A stretch of DNA of 64,000 nt from Erythrobacter sp. SCSIO 43205 (GCF_019904235.1 NZ_CP063202.1:1798001-1862000), one strand, 5' to 3'. Numbered from the stretch's first letter, positions 8,807 to 18,488 are shown. The notes: generated from the letters alone by a model not told the origin. Numbers and translations: made by a program.

Positions 8807-8968
8807 TCCGGGAACTTTCCGGAGGGCGAAAGATTTTGATTGCAGACGGCGGCATTTTATTGCAAATGCCGCCGCCTTGCTGCCCCAAGGGACGATTTCT
8901 ACCGCAAGGCAGCCCTGTTGAAACGCTTACGGTCAAGGCTTAGCTGCCACAGTACCGTTTTAAGGGGG
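8807..8968 (+). promoter_or_regulatory. Structured leader of the ornithine decarboxylase gene (speF-type RNA candidate)
   Basis: The 184 bases before the decarboxylase hold a short stem (TCCGG/CCGGA, 8807-8823), a perfect ten-base-pair stem with a six-base loop (GGCGGCATTT with AAATGCCGCC, 8848-8873) and an AAGGGGG ribosome-binding site at 8962-8968. A family of conserved leader RNAs called speF is known upstream of ornithine decarboxylase genes in alphaproteobacteria. Position and structure fit, but I could not align it to the family model. Confidence 0.45.
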
Positions 8969-8977
8969 TCCCTTGAG

Positions 8978-10183
8978 TTGTACATCTATCCCGACGCCAA
9001 GGCTGTAGTTCAGGCCATCGAGCCTGATGAACCCATCATCCTGAACCGTCCGCACGCAGCGCGGCGTGCGGCGCGCTTTTTTGTCGAGAAGTTTCCCGGC
9101 AAAGTGCTGTACGCTGTCAAAGCGAACCCTGCGCCTGATCTCATTCAGGTGCTTTGGGAAGCGGGCGTCACCCATTTCGACGTCGCATCCATCGCCGAAG
9201 TGCGTCTGGTGCGCGAGGCGCTGCCAGATGCAAATCTGTGCTTTATGCACCCGATCAAGCGCCGCCGAGCAATCGCAGAAGCCTATCATCAGCATGGCGT
9301 CAAAACCTTCAGCCTTGATACGGTTGAAGAGTTGGAAAAGATCGTAGAGGCGTGCCGCAACCCAGAGACGGGTGAGCCAGCCAAAGATCTGCGCCTGTGC
9401 GTTCGCATCCGCGTGTCGAGTGAATATTCCGAACTTTCATTGGCAGCAAAATTTGGGTGTGACCTGACCGAAGCGCCTGCGCTTTTGCAGGAAGCGCGTC
9501 AGCACTGCGACTGGCTCGGCATCTGTTTCCATGTCGGCTCTCAGGCAATGACGCCCTTTGCCTTCGTGCAGGCTCTTGACCGCACCCGCGCGGCAATCGC
9601 CGAGGCAAGCGTCGTGATCGACATGATCGACGTTGGTGGAGGCTTTCCCAGCATCTATCCAGGGATGGAGCCGCCCCCGCTCGAAGATTATTTCGCGCTC
9701 ATCTCCAAGCATTTCGAAGCGCTTCCCATCGCTTACAACGCAGAGTTGTGGTGCGAGCCGGGCAGGGCGCTGTGCGCTGAATATTCGAGCATGATCGTAT
9801 CCGTCGACAAACGCCGGGGCGACGAGCTTTATATCAACGATGGCGCTTACGGCGCGCTTTATGATGCGGCGCACGTTGGCTGGCGTTTCCCGGTAAAGGC
9901 GCTTGAGGATGATCTGATCGAGCCGCTTGAGGATTTCTCCTTTTACGGCCCCACTTGCGACGATGCTGACTTCATGGCTGGCCCGTTTCCGCTTCCCGCC
10001 GACATTCAGGCGGGCGATTATATCGAAGTCGGGATGCTTGGCGCATATGGCGCAGCGATGAAGACGGGCTTCAACGGATTTGGCAATGCTCAGGTTGTGA
10101 CCGTCGCGGATGAGCCGATGATGAGCCTGTTCGACGGCTCACGCACGCGGCCTGAAGCTGATAATGTGGTGAGCCTTCGCTAA
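8978..10183 (+). CDS. Ornithine (or lysine/ornithine) decarboxylase, fold-type III PLP enzyme
   Basis: The protein makes putrescine (or cadaverine) from ornithine (or lysine). From TTG at 8978 it has 401 residues, the usual length. K48 in YAVKANP binds PLP, CEPGRAL holds the phosphate-contacting region and GPTCDDAD contains the catalytic Cys. The frame stays open back to a TTG at 8840, but that extension runs through a strong hairpin and shows no family similarity, whereas AAGGGGG lies nine bases before 8978. It supplies the diamine for the carboxyspermidine enzymes about 2 kb upstream. Confidence 0.92.
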   Translation: MYIYPDAKAVVQAIEPDEPIILNRPHAARRAARFFVEKFPGKVLYAVKANPAPDLIQVLWEAGVTHFDVASIAEVRLVREALPDANLCFMHPIKRRRAIAEAYHQHGVKTFSLDTVEELEKIVEACRNPETGEPAKDLRLCVRIRVSSEYSELSLAAKFGCDLTEAPALLQEARQHCDWLGICFHVGSQAMTPFAFVQALDRTRAAIAEASVVIDMIDVGGGFPSIYPGMEPPPLEDYFALISKHFEALPIAYNAELWCEPGRALCAEYSSMIVSVDKRRGDELYINDGAYGALYDAAHVGWRFPVKALEDDLIEPLEDFSFYGPTCDDADFMAGPFPLPADIQAGDYIEVGMLGAYGAAMKTGFNGFGNAQVVTVADEPMMSLFDGSRTRPEADNVVSLR

Positions 10184-10340
10184 GGCGTAGGCGGCAAATT
10201 ATTTTTGCGATTGTTCTTCTTTTAAGGAACGGTTGGGGGCTTGCGTCTGTAGATCGGGTAAACCACCCCGATCCCCGCGCAGCCGCTACCTTTTCCCTGA
10301 CAAGCTGGTGATTGCGCGGGCCCCTTAACGGAGGCCCTAC

Positions 10341-11723
10341 ATGGCGCAAATTACGACTAACAATCCCGCAACCCGCGAAGACCTTCAATCCTATGACCTT
10401 ATGTCGAAGGATGAGGCTTTTGGACTAATCGATGCGGCTCATGAGGCGTTTTTGAGCTGGCGGATGCGCAGCCACGAAGAGCGCGCGCCGTTCCTTCGCG
10501 ACATCGCTGAAAAGCTGCGCGAACATTCCGATGAGCTGGCCAAATTGATGACGCGGGAAATGGGCAAGCTGCTCAAGGATGGCAAAACCGAGGTTGAGCT
10601 GTGTGCCCGCCTGTTTGAATATTCTGCAGACAATGGCCCATCCGAACTGGCCGATGAAGAACGCACCCATTCAGGCGGCAAAAAGCGCGGTATTGTCACC
10701 TATTCGCCGATTGGCGTGATCTATTCGGTGCAACCCTGGAACTTCCCGCTTTACCAAGCGGTGCGCGTTCTTGCGGCCAATTTGATTGCGGGTAATGCCG
10801 TCATCCTCAAACACGCCTCGATCTGCACAGGCAGCGGCCTGATGCTGCGCGATGTGTGCCTTGAGGCAGGTCTGCCAAAAGGCCTGTTCGATGTCGTGGT
10901 TGTCGAACATGAAGTTTCCGACGACATCATCACCCATGACAAAATCCGCGCGGTGACAATGACCGGCAGCGACGGCGCGGGCGCGCATATTGGCGAAAAA
11001 GCCGCCAAGGCACTCAAGAAAACCGTCCTCGAGCTTGGTTCCAACGATGCTTATCTGATCCTCGAAGACGCTGACATTGATTTGGCGGTCAAAACCTGCG
11101 CCGTGGGCCGCCTATATAACAACGGCGAAACTTGCGTTTCGGCAAAGCGTTTTGTTGTGACCGATGCCGTTTATGATAAGTTCGTGGACGCTTTTGTTGA
11201 GCGGATGAAAGCCACGAAAATGGGCGACCCGATGGACGAAGAAACCCAGCTTGGGCCCCTGTCCAGCGAGCAGCAATTCAACGACGTGAAAGAGCAGACC
11301 GAAAAAAGCATCGCGGGCGGCGCGACCTTGCTTTGCGGTGGCGATCCAGAGGAAGATCCCAAGGGCTGGTATTATCCGGCGACCGTACTTGCCGACTGCC
11401 AGCCGGGGACGCCTGCTTACGATGATGAGATTTTCGGCCCCGTTGCGGCGGTCATTCGCGCAAAAGATGATGAAGATGCCATGCGCATCGCCAATGACAG
11501 CCGTTATGGCCTTGGCGGTGGTATCTTCACCAAGGATGAAGACAAAGCCATCCGTCTTGCACGCGATCACTTCGACACTGGCATGGTCCGCATCAATTCG
11601 TTCGGTGCAGCCGATCCCAATATGCCTTTCGGCGGGGTCAAGGACAGTGGCTATGGCCGTGAACACGGCGGCTTTGGCATGAAGGAATTCGTCAACGCAA
11701 AGGCGATTTTCCTGCCTTCGTAG
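10341..11723 (+). CDS. NAD(P)-dependent aldehyde dehydrogenase, succinate-semialdehyde dehydrogenase type
   Basis: The protein has 460 residues. The general base E231 (in LELGSND) and nucleophile C265 (in NNGETCVSAKR) are in place, with the PWNFPLYQ cofactor-site motif and a C-terminal PFGGVKDSGYGRE. Length and motifs resemble Sad/YneI-type enzymes that oxidise succinate semialdehyde. Its position after ornithine decarboxylase would suit putrescine or GABA catabolism, but this is only context. An ACGGAGG ribosome-binding site precedes the ATG. Confidence 0.9.
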   Translation: MAQITTNNPATREDLQSYDLMSKDEAFGLIDAAHEAFLSWRMRSHEERAPFLRDIAEKLREHSDELAKLMTREMGKLLKDGKTEVELCARLFEYSADNGPSELADEERTHSGGKKRGIVTYSPIGVIYSVQPWNFPLYQAVRVLAANLIAGNAVILKHASICTGSGLMLRDVCLEAGLPKGLFDVVVVEHEVSDDIITHDKIRAVTMTGSDGAGAHIGEKAAKALKKTVLELGSNDAYLILEDADIDLAVKTCAVGRLYNNGETCVSAKRFVVTDAVYDKFVDAFVERMKATKMGDPMDEETQLGPLSSEQQFNDVKEQTEKSIAGGATLLCGGDPEEDPKGWYYPATVLADCQPGTPAYDDEIFGPVAAVIRAKDDEDAMRIANDSRYGLGGGIFTKDEDKAIRLARDHFDTGMVRINSFGAADPNMPFGGVKDSGYGREHGGFGMKEFVNAKAIFLPS

Positions 11724-11763
11724 GGCGCGCTTATACCCCGATACATATCACGAGAGAAACACG

Positions 11764-12360
11764 ATGAAAATTCTAGTGGCCGGAGCAACCGGCAATACAG
11801 GCCTGCGCCTTACACAAGAGCTGAAGGACAGAGGCCATGATCCCGTCGCTTTGGTGCGTGAAAGCTCGGATACGAGCGCATTGCCTGATGGCGTGGAAAC
11901 GCGGCTTGGCGATCTGGCTGACCTTGATCAAGGCGTGACGCACGGCTGCGAAGCCGTTGTCTTCGCTGCTGGATCAGGCGGTGACACGAGCGAAGAAATG
12001 ACTGACAAAATCGACCGCGACGGGGCGATCCGTCTGATTGAGCTTTGCGAGCAAAGCGATGTGCGCCGCTTTGTCATGTTAAGCTCAGTTGGCGCTGACG
12101 ATCCCGACCCTGAAGGCGAGCTTGCGCATTATCTGAAAGCAAAGCACGACGCGGATGAACGGTTGAAGCAAAGTCCATTGGATTATGCGATCCTTCGCCC
12201 GGTCAGCCTGACTGACGATGGTCCCACGGGCGAAGTCGTGCTGGGCGATGAAGTCGACCCACAAGCAAAGGCTGCGCGCGGTGATGTCGCTGTGCTTCTG
12301 GCTGATGCGACCTTGCAGGATGAATGGACGGGCCGGATTGCCCTTATGCAAAGCACGTAA
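11764..12360 (+). CDS. NAD(P)-binding atypical short-chain dehydrogenase-like protein
   Basis: The 198-residue protein has the GATGNTG dinucleotide-binding motif at residues 8-14 and the NAD(P)-binding (SDR_a5/NmrA-like) layout with a SSVGAD strand and a YxxxK-like KAKHDAD segment. Members act as reductases or redox sensors. It follows the aldehyde dehydrogenase by 40 bases with a GAGAGAAAC ribosome-binding site, so co-transcription is likely. The substrate is unknown. A strong hairpin follows the stop codon. Confidence 0.82.
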   Translation: MKILVAGATGNTGLRLTQELKDRGHDPVALVRESSDTSALPDGVETRLGDLADLDQGVTHGCEAVVFAAGSGGDTSEEMTDKIDRDGAIRLIELCEQSDVRRFVMLSSVGADDPDPEGELAHYLKAKHDADERLKQSPLDYAILRPVSLTDDGPTGEVVLGDEVDPQAKAARGDVAVLLADATLQDEWTGRIALMQST

Positions 12361-12370
12361 ACGGGATTTT

Positions 12371-12414
12371 GGCAGGGTAATGTGGTGATGGGAAGCCTCC
12401 CATATTACCCTGTC
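12371..12414. terminator. Two-part hairpin between convergent genes
   Basis: An outer stem (GGCAGGGTAAT with ATTACCCTGTC) encloses an inner stem (ATGGGA with TCCCAT). It lies between the convergent NAD-binding protein and chemoreceptor genes. There is no T run, so it is either a weak bidirectional terminator or a 3'-end stabilising structure. Confidence 0.45.
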
Positions 12415-12443
12415 ATAATAATCGAAGTCGGCCCTGCGCGCGT

Positions 12444-13781
12444 TTACGCCGCCCAGCCAAGCTCCTGCACCTGTCCGCCATGCGAGCCGGCAGAGCTTGT
12501 CCCATCACTTAGCTTGAATTGCGACACCTGCTCATTAAGCGATCTTGCGTGCTGTTTAAGGGTGCGGGTGGCCGCCGATGTTTCTTCGCACATAGCCGCA
12601 TTTTGCTGCGTCATCTTTTCGATATTGGACAGCGTTTCGTTGACCTTCGAAAGGCCCCCTGCCTGACGCTGTGAGGACTGGCTGATCTCTGAAATCAGCT
12701 CGGTGACCTCAACGATATTTTTTGAGATTCGCTCCAGCGCCTTTCCAGTGTCGCCGACAAGCGAGACGCCTGTTTCGACCTCGCGCTGGGAGCCTGCGAC
12801 TTTGTCTTTAACGTCATGAGACGCTTCTGAAGCACGTTGGGCGAGGGCGCGCACTTCGCCTGCGACAACGGCAAAACCTTTGCCCGATTCGCCTGCGCGC
12901 GCAGCCTCAACACCAGCATTGAGTGCAAGCAGGTTGGTCTGAAACGCGATCCCGTCGATCACCTCGATAAAGCTCGCGATTTCGCTGGACGCACGCTCAA
13001 TCCGGGCCATCGCCTCGACCGTTTGTTTGACGATTTCGCCAGAGCTTTCCGCGTGTTGTTTCGCCTTTGCCATTGCCTCATTCACGTGCGCTGCATCAGA
13101 GGCGGTCTTGCTGATCTCGCTCGACAAGGCGTTCATCTCACCCAAGGTGCGCTCGACGCTCTCGGCCTGTGATTGCGTACGCATGGAGAGGTCTTCGCTG
13201 GCATTGGAGATTTCCGATGTGCCAACGTCGATGCTCTCCTTAGTGCTGGCAACGGCCAAAACGGTCTGGCGCAGCGCCGCAATGGCTTCGTTATAATTCG
13301 AACGCAATGTCTCATATTCAGGCGGCAAAGGCTCCTGAATGGTGCTCGAAAGATCGTTGCGCGCCAGTTGTTTGAGAGCCTCACTGAGGATCGCGACGAT
13401 TTTTTCCTGCTGCTCGCTCGCCTTGCGCACGCTTTCCGCGTTGTCCTTGAAGGTCAACATCGCGCGCGCCATGCGGCCAACGCAGTCTTTGGTGTGATGA
13501 CGATAGGCAATATCGCTTGTCGTATCGCCCTCGGCCAAGGCTTCCATGCGAACAACCGTGCTTACATAAGGATCACACACGAACCTTTTCGTAATCAGGC
13601 CAAAGGCCAAGGTGAGCGCGACGATCAAAGCCGCGCCAGCCAGAAAGATCGCGCCCAAACTCTCGGCGCTTCCCGCGAGATAGGCAAAGACTGCCGAGCT
13701 GGTGACAGCGGTCACATACACGCTGATCATAAAGTTAAATTTTGTTCTGATCGGTGCGTGTTCGATAAACCAGGTGAACAT
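12444..13781 (-). CDS. Methyl-accepting chemotaxis protein without a periplasmic sensor
   Basis: The 445-residue protein has two closely spaced membrane helices (residues about 15-38 and 42-62) with almost no periplasmic loop, a HAMP-like linker and a full signalling domain. The hairpin tip reads FIEVIDGIAFQTNLLALNAGVEAARAGE, the CheA/CheW-binding tip (quoted here only by its key residues I-A-F-Q-T-N-L-L-A-L-N). It may sense an internal or membrane cue. It ends without a CheR-docking pentapeptide. No other chemotaxis gene is in the window. The start at 13781 follows AGCTATCGC with a weak ribosome-binding site. Confidence 0.9.
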   Translation of the reverse strand: MFTWFIEHAPIRTKFNFMISVYVTAVTSSAVFAYLAGSAESLGAIFLAGAALIVALTLAFGLITKRFVCDPYVSTVVRMEALAEGDTTSDIAYRHHTKDCVGRMARAMLTFKDNAESVRKASEQQEKIVAILSEALKQLARNDLSSTIQEPLPPEYETLRSNYNEAIAALRQTVLAVASTKESIDVGTSEISNASEDLSMRTQSQAESVERTLGEMNALSSEISKTASDAAHVNEAMAKAKQHAESSGEIVKQTVEAMARIERASSEIASFIEVIDGIAFQTNLLALNAGVEAARAGESGKGFAVVAGEVRALAQRASEASHDVKDKVAGSQREVETGVSLVGDTGKALERISKNIVEVTELISEISQSSQRQAGGLSKVNETLSNIEKMTQQNAAMCEETSAATRTLKQHARSLNEQVSQFKLSDGTSSAGSHGGQVQELGWAA

Positions 13782-13988
13782 TTGCGATAGCTCCCGAGCG
13801 TCTTGTTTTGAGGTTTAAACGCGGATTTGGACCGTCACCCGTTAGGTTTGCGACCGGGAGCGACGATCGTCGGGATAGTCATCTTGTGTTGATCTAGTGT
13901 TTGAGGCGAATCCGCATCGCCACTCAGTTTATGCTTGTTTCACCATTAACCACGACGTCAGGATTACAGTCACAAGCGCGCGCACCGT

Positions 13989-14690
13989 TCATTCAAACCC
14001 GACAAACCGCGCTGCCTCTTCGACCGGGCGGCGGGTGATCTTCACTGGGTTTGCAGGGAAATCCGGGTCCGGCCAGCCAAGCGCAACCGCCTTCATGATC
14101 ACCTGATCATCCGGAATATGCGCGTGTTCGCGCACGACCGGACTTTGCATGATACCTTGGGAATTGATCACGCAACCAAGCCCTTTGGACCATGCCGCAT
14201 TGACCAAAGTGGTTGTCACGGCCCCGCAGTCAAAGACGGTGTCATCCGCATCGGAAAGCTCTTTGTCATAAGTGATGATGACGCATACAGGCGCATCGAA
14301 CTGGCGGAAGCCGCGCAGCACCCAGTCCTGCCGCTTTTCCTTGTCGTCGCGTTCGATGCCCATCGCTTCAAACAGTTGGATTGCGCAGCCGACCTGACGT
14401 TCACGGTGGACGCCTTGAAAGGGATGGCCTTTGCGAAATTCGCGTGAATCGGGCTCGCCAGCGAGAATGCGCTCGGTGTTGCCCTTGCGAATGCGGTCGA
14501 GCGGTTCGCCCGTGATGACATGAAAGTGATAGGGCTGCGTATTCATCGAAGAAGGCGAACGCATCGCCATTTCGAGCACTTCTTCAATCAATTCTTTCGG
14601 CACAGGCTTGTCGAGATAACCGCGGATCGAACGCCGGCCGTTTACCACTTGCGCATAGGTTTGTGTCTCATCGCCGTATTCATTGGCCAC
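13989..14690 (-). CDS. Nitroreductase family FMN oxidoreductase
   Basis: The 233-residue protein carries the nitroreductase FMN-binding pattern R-R-S-I-R near the start (GRRSIRGYLD), the PSSMNTQPYHFHV motif and the C-terminal GWPDPD/NP segment. Enzymes of this fold reduce nitroaromatics, quinones or related acceptors with NAD(P)H. I place the start at GTG 14690 because GGGAGAG lies about six bases upstream; a TTG at 14750 would add 20 poorly conserved residues. Physiological substrate is unknown. Confidence 0.85.
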   Translation of the reverse strand: MANEYGDETQTYAQVVNGRRSIRGYLDKPVPKELIEEVLEMAMRSPSSMNTQPYHFHVITGEPLDRIRKGNTERILAGEPDSREFRKGHPFQGVHRERQVGCAIQLFEAMGIERDDKEKRQDWVLRGFRQFDAPVCVIITYDKELSDADDTVFDCGAVTTTLVNAAWSKGLGCVINSQGIMQSPVVREHAHIPDDQVIMKAVALGWPDPDFPANPVKITRRPVEEAARFVGFE

Positions 14691-14775
14691 GTAAGTCTCT
14701 CCCGAATTGTGTTTCGCAAGAACAGCTAGCGCAGCTTTGGCCAAGCGCAAAGGACGCTACGGCAGGGCAGATGAT

Positions 14776-15633
14776 TTAGGGGGTAAAATAGGGCTTATCG
14801 CCCGCGATGGTCACCCGCTCCATCACCCGGCGTGCCGGGAAGTAGTCGGAGACAGCGAGATGCTGACACACGCGGTTGTCCCAAAAGGCGATTGAGCCTT
14901 TCTCCCAGCGGAAACGGCACTGTATCTCAACGTCTTTGGCGGTCGCGTAGAGGTGGTCGAGCAGCCATGCGCTCTCTTTATCCGAAAGCCCCTCGATATG
15001 GCTAGTGAAAGCAGTATTCACATAGATCGCCCGTTCGCCTGTTTCGGGGTGGGTGCGGATCACCGGATGGCGCATGGGGGGAAAGCGCTCGTGCAGGTCA
15101 GCGGGCGCTCTATCGAGGCGTTTGGCGAAGACCCGCGCGATGTCGTGCACGGCGGTGAGCCCCTCGCAAAAGCGCTGCATCTGTTCGCTGAGCCGCTCGT
15201 AAGCGAGGTGCATATTGGCAAACAGCGTATCTCCCCCGCATTCAGGCACTTCGCGAGCCAGCAGGATGGAGCCCAGCGAAGGTTTTTCGCGCCATGTCAC
15301 ATCGGAGTGCCAGTTGTTTTCCTGACCCCGGCTCTTGGGTCCGTGGGCGATGCGCAGGACTTCGGGGTTAGGTTGGTCTGTGGGAGTGGCGGGGTGGACC
15401 TCAAGGTCGCCAAAGTGGCGGGCAAAGGCGATGTGTTGTTCTTGCGTGAGGTCTTGGTCGCGGAAGAATATGACCCCGTATTTCAGCAACGCTGCGCGGA
15501 TTTCCGGGATGCGCGAAGGGGTGTCCTCTGCGGCCAAGTCTATGCCGTGAATTTCCGCGCCAATCGCTGGTGTCAGCGGCTTGATATCCAAAGTGCCAGT
15601 GTCGAGTTTCGCTCGATCAAATGTGGTGGCCAT
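14776..15633 (-). CDS. TauD/TfdA-family 2-oxoglutarate/Fe(II) dioxygenase
   Basis: The protein has 285 residues from the ATG at 15633, preceded by a purine-rich GGGAGAGAGA site. The iron ligands are the H-x-D of NNWHSDVTW and the distal His in CQHLAVSDY; the following RRVMERVTI supplies the 2-oxoglutarate-binding Arg. This is the TauD family, which hydroxylates taurine, alkyl sulfates or aryloxyalkanoates. No sulfonate transporter lies nearby, so the substrate is open. Confidence 0.88.
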   Translation of the reverse strand: MATTFDRAKLDTGTLDIKPLTPAIGAEIHGIDLAAEDTPSRIPEIRAALLKYGVIFFRDQDLTQEQHIAFARHFGDLEVHPATPTDQPNPEVLRIAHGPKSRGQENNWHSDVTWREKPSLGSILLAREVPECGGDTLFANMHLAYERLSEQMQRFCEGLTAVHDIARVFAKRLDRAPADLHERFPPMRHPVIRTHPETGERAIYVNTAFTSHIEGLSDKESAWLLDHLYATAKDVEIQCRFRWEKGSIAFWDNRVCQHLAVSDYFPARRVMERVTIAGDKPYFTP

Positions 15634-15694
15634 GCGTCTCTCTCCCTCTCTCGAAGAAGAGTGTGCACACACAAGGCTCTGCGATCAAGCAAAG

Positions 15695-16174
15695 TCAGCC
15701 TGAGAGGTCGAATCCATACGCCGAACAAACTGTTGCTGGCTTGAGGCTGTAATCAAATTGCCTCCAGGCTCCCCTCAACCCTTCTGAATACAACAGCCGT
15801 CGCTCAGGGCCATCGTTGATATCTTCTTGCTCAAGTTTGCACTGCTTTTCGACTTCGGTGCTTGAGAAGGGGTAACCCACCTTTGCTAACATATCGCATC
15901 CGGTTTCCTCGGTCCAATTCTTGCAAAACACGGTCCACTCCTCGCTCGTTTCGGGGCGAAACTCTGGTAGCTCGTCTGAGGCGAATGCGTTCAGGCGATA
16001 TTCCCGATAACTCTTAGCTAATCCTTCTTGAAGGTTTCTGGCTGCCTGTGCTTGGCGGTCACCAAGTCTGGGGGCTAAGATGACTGCTATGATCCCGCCC
16101 AAAATAATAATGGCAAGCCAAGCAGAGGCGCTGCCGCCTTCTGAGAATGGTCCGCGATACTTGTGGTCGCCCAA
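15695..16174 (-). CDS. Hypothetical single-pass membrane protein
   Basis: The 159-residue protein has one strong membrane helix (residues about 18-35, IIILGGIIAVIL) followed by a charged domain with four Cys (in pairs suggesting disulfides, hence probably periplasmic). It starts with TTG immediately after the hemA stop on the same strand, so it is probably co-transcribed and coupled. I recognise no family. The start is uncertain because no clear ribosome-binding site is visible. Confidence 0.55.
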   Translation of the reverse strand: MGDHKYRGPFSEGGSASAWLAIIILGGIIAVILAPRLGDRQAQAARNLQEGLAKSYREYRLNAFASDELPEFRPETSEEWTVFCKNWTEETGCDMLAKVGYPFSSTEVEKQCKLEQEDINDGPERRLLYSEGLRGAWRQFDYSLKPATVCSAYGFDLSG

Positions 16175-16175
16175 A

Positions 16176-17396
16176 TCAAGCCGCCTCAGCGAGCTCCAAA
16201 TCCAGCCGATCCCAGATTTCGACGAGAGCCTCGGTCAACTCGGTCATCATTTCCTCAGTGTGGTGAGGGCCGGGGGTGAAGCGCAGGCGCTCTGTACCGC
16301 GCGGGACGGTGGGGTAATTGATCGGCTGCACATAGACGCCGTATTCGGCGAGCAGGATGTCGCTGATCTTTTTCGCTTTCACCGGATCGCCCACCATCAG
16401 CGGCACGATGTGCGTGACGCTATCCATGACGGGAAGGCCCGCCTCGGCAAACTTCAGCTTGAGCGTCGCGGCGGCCTGTTGCTGCGCGTTGCGTTCAACG
16501 TTCGAGGACTTGAGGTGCTTCACCGATGCAAGCACGCCTGCGACCAGAACGGGCGACAAGGACGTCGTGAAGATAAAGCCCGGCGCATAAGAGCGGATGC
16601 AATCGACCACCTTGGTGCTCGCCGCGATATAGCCGCCCATGACACCAAACGCCTTGCCAAGCGTGCCTTCAATAATGTCGATGCGGTGCGCTGCATTGTC
16701 GCGCTCTGAGATGCCGCCGCCATGATCGCCATACATCCCAACCGCGTGCACTTCGTCGATATAGGTGAGGGCGTTGTATTTCTCAGCAAGATCGCAAATT
16801 GCATGGATCGGCGCCACATCGCCTTCCATTGAATAGACGCTTTCAAAGGCGATAAGCTTAGGCGTTTCAGGATCTTCTGCGGCGAGCAATTCTTCGAGGT
16901 GTTCAACATCGTTGTGACGAAACACCCGTTTCTCACAGCCGGAATTGCGGATGCCTGCGATCATGCTTGCGTGGTTCAATTCGTCGGAGAAAATGACGCA
17001 GCCGGGAAGCAGTTTTGCGAGCGTTGAAAGCGTCGCATCGTTAGAGACATAACCGCTGGTGAAGAGAAGCGCCTGTTCTTTGCCGTGAAGCTCAGCGAGT
17101 TCTTTCTCAAGCTCGACGTGAAGGTGCGTGTTGCCGCCGATATTGCGGGTGCCGCCCGACCCTGCGCCAACGTCATGCAGCGCCTCTTCCATCGCTCCGA
17201 TCACGACATCGTGCTGACCCATGGCGAGATAGTCGTTCGAGCACCACACAGTGATAGGCTTTGGACCATTGTGGCCATGAAAACAGCGCGCATTGGGGTA
17301 GGCACCCTTATTGCGCATGATGTCGATGAAGACGCGGTAACGGCCTTCTTCGTGAAGACGGTCGATCGCGGAATCGAAAATCTGATCGTAGTTCAT
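16176..17396 (-). CDS. hemA: 5-aminolevulinate synthase
   Basis: The 406-residue PLP enzyme condenses glycine and succinyl-CoA to 5-aminolevulinate, the first haem step in alphaproteobacteria. K248 in the TLGKAFG motif is the PLP lysine; the glycine-rich [11 protein letters not shown] loop and the [10 protein letters not shown] segment with the cofactor Asp and His are also conserved. Length matches the family. The murI gene lies upstream on the same strand, 180 bases away. Confidence 0.97.
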   Translation of the reverse strand: MNYDQIFDSAIDRLHEEGRYRVFIDIMRNKGAYPNARCFHGHNGPKPITVWCSNDYLAMGQHDVVIGAMEEALHDVGAGSGGTRNIGGNTHLHVELEKELAELHGKEQALLFTSGYVSNDATLSTLAKLLPGCVIFSDELNHASMIAGIRNSGCEKRVFRHNDVEHLEELLAAEDPETPKLIAFESVYSMEGDVAPIHAICDLAEKYNALTYIDEVHAVGMYGDHGGGISERDNAAHRIDIIEGTLGKAFGVMGGYIAASTKVVDCIRSYAPGFIFTTSLSPVLVAGVLASVKHLKSSNVERNAQQQAAATLKLKFAEAGLPVMDSVTHIVPLMVGDPVKAKKISDILLAEYGVYVQPINYPTVPRGTERLRFTPGPHHTEEMMTELTEALVEIWDRLDLELAEAA

Positions 17397-17576
17397 AACA
17401 CCAGCTACTCTAAGGCTCGCGGATCGCCCTTGTTCTCAGGCCCAATATCAACCGCGCTCATTCACATCTTTAGGCCATACAACCCGCTCATGGCTCATCG
17501 GTTTCCGTGAGGGTATGTAGCAGTTCAACGGGCCAATAAAACCGCTATCTTTGCGAATGAGTAGCGATTGCCAGTG

Positions 17577-18377
17577 TTAAAACTGCTCAATGTGATCGAT
17601 TCCGTAAACTTTTAGAACTTTGGTCAACTGGCGAAAATCGTCAGGGTCACCGGTCATAACGGCGCGCCTTCCGGCAGTGCGATCAAAGGTTTGGCCTTCG
17701 ACGAGCCGCGCGATCTGGCGCGCAATTCCACCAGCTCCGTGGAGCAGATTGACCTCTTCGCCAAACACTTCGTGCAATTCGCGACCGAGCAGCGGGAAGT
17801 GGGTACAGGCAAGGACAAGCGTGTCGATTTCATCGCCGCCCGGCATGGCGCGCAGTTTTTCTGCCGCGTCTTCGATCACTTTCATGTCGACCGGACGCCC
17901 GCGCAACTTGCCCTCTGCCGCCTCCACGAGTTCAGGAGCTGCTAGCCGAAGCAGCTTCTTGTCACTCGCAAATTCGGCTTCGAGGTTGTCGACGTAATGC
18001 TGACGGATGGTGGCTTCTGTCCCAAGCAATCCGATCACGCCTGTTTTTGTGAGGCTTGCCGCTGGCTTGATAGCGGGGACCGTCCCCACAATCGGCACCT
18101 CCAGCACATCGCGCACCATCCCAAGGGCGATGGTCGAGGCGGTGTTGCAAGCGATACAGATAAGGCGCGGCTTATACCGCTCCGCCATCCGGCCAAGCAG
18201 CCCGGTGACGCGCGCAGCGATCTGAGCCTCAGTCTTGTTGCCATAGGGCAGACCCGCCAAGTCCGCAGCATAGATAACCGGCGCCTTGGGAAGCAGGCGG
18301 TTCAATTCCGCAAACACGGAAAGCCCGCCAACGCCGGAATCGAACAGCAGGATTGGGGAGGAGGCTGGGATATTCAT
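17577..18377 (-). CDS. murI: Glutamate racemase
   Basis: The protein has 266 residues from ATG 18377 and makes D-glutamate for peptidoglycan. The two catalytic cysteines are in IACNTAST and LACTHFPLL, and the N-terminal FDSGVGGLSV motif is intact. The frame is open up to 18461, but the extra residues precede the family's conserved start and would approach the divergent plsY gene. The ribosome-binding site is weak. Confidence 0.93.
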   Translation of the reverse strand: MNIPASSPILLFDSGVGGLSVFAELNRLLPKAPVIYAADLAGLPYGNKTEAQIAARVTGLLGRMAERYKPRLICIACNTASTIALGMVRDVLEVPIVGTVPAIKPAASLTKTGVIGLLGTEATIRQHYVDNLEAEFASDKKLLRLAAPELVEAAEGKLRGRPVDMKVIEDAAEKLRAMPGGDEIDTLVLACTHFPLLGRELHEVFGEEVNLLHGAGGIARQIARLVEGQTFDRTAGRRAVMTGDPDDFRQLTKVLKVYGIDHIEQF

Positions 18378-18488
18378 CGAAACCGTTCGCGCTGACCTTG
18401 TCGAAGCATCACACTTCTTATAACTCTCACGTTCACTTAGAGAAAAACCGCTCGCGGACAAGTTCGCAGCGACACGGAGTTCTAAAAA

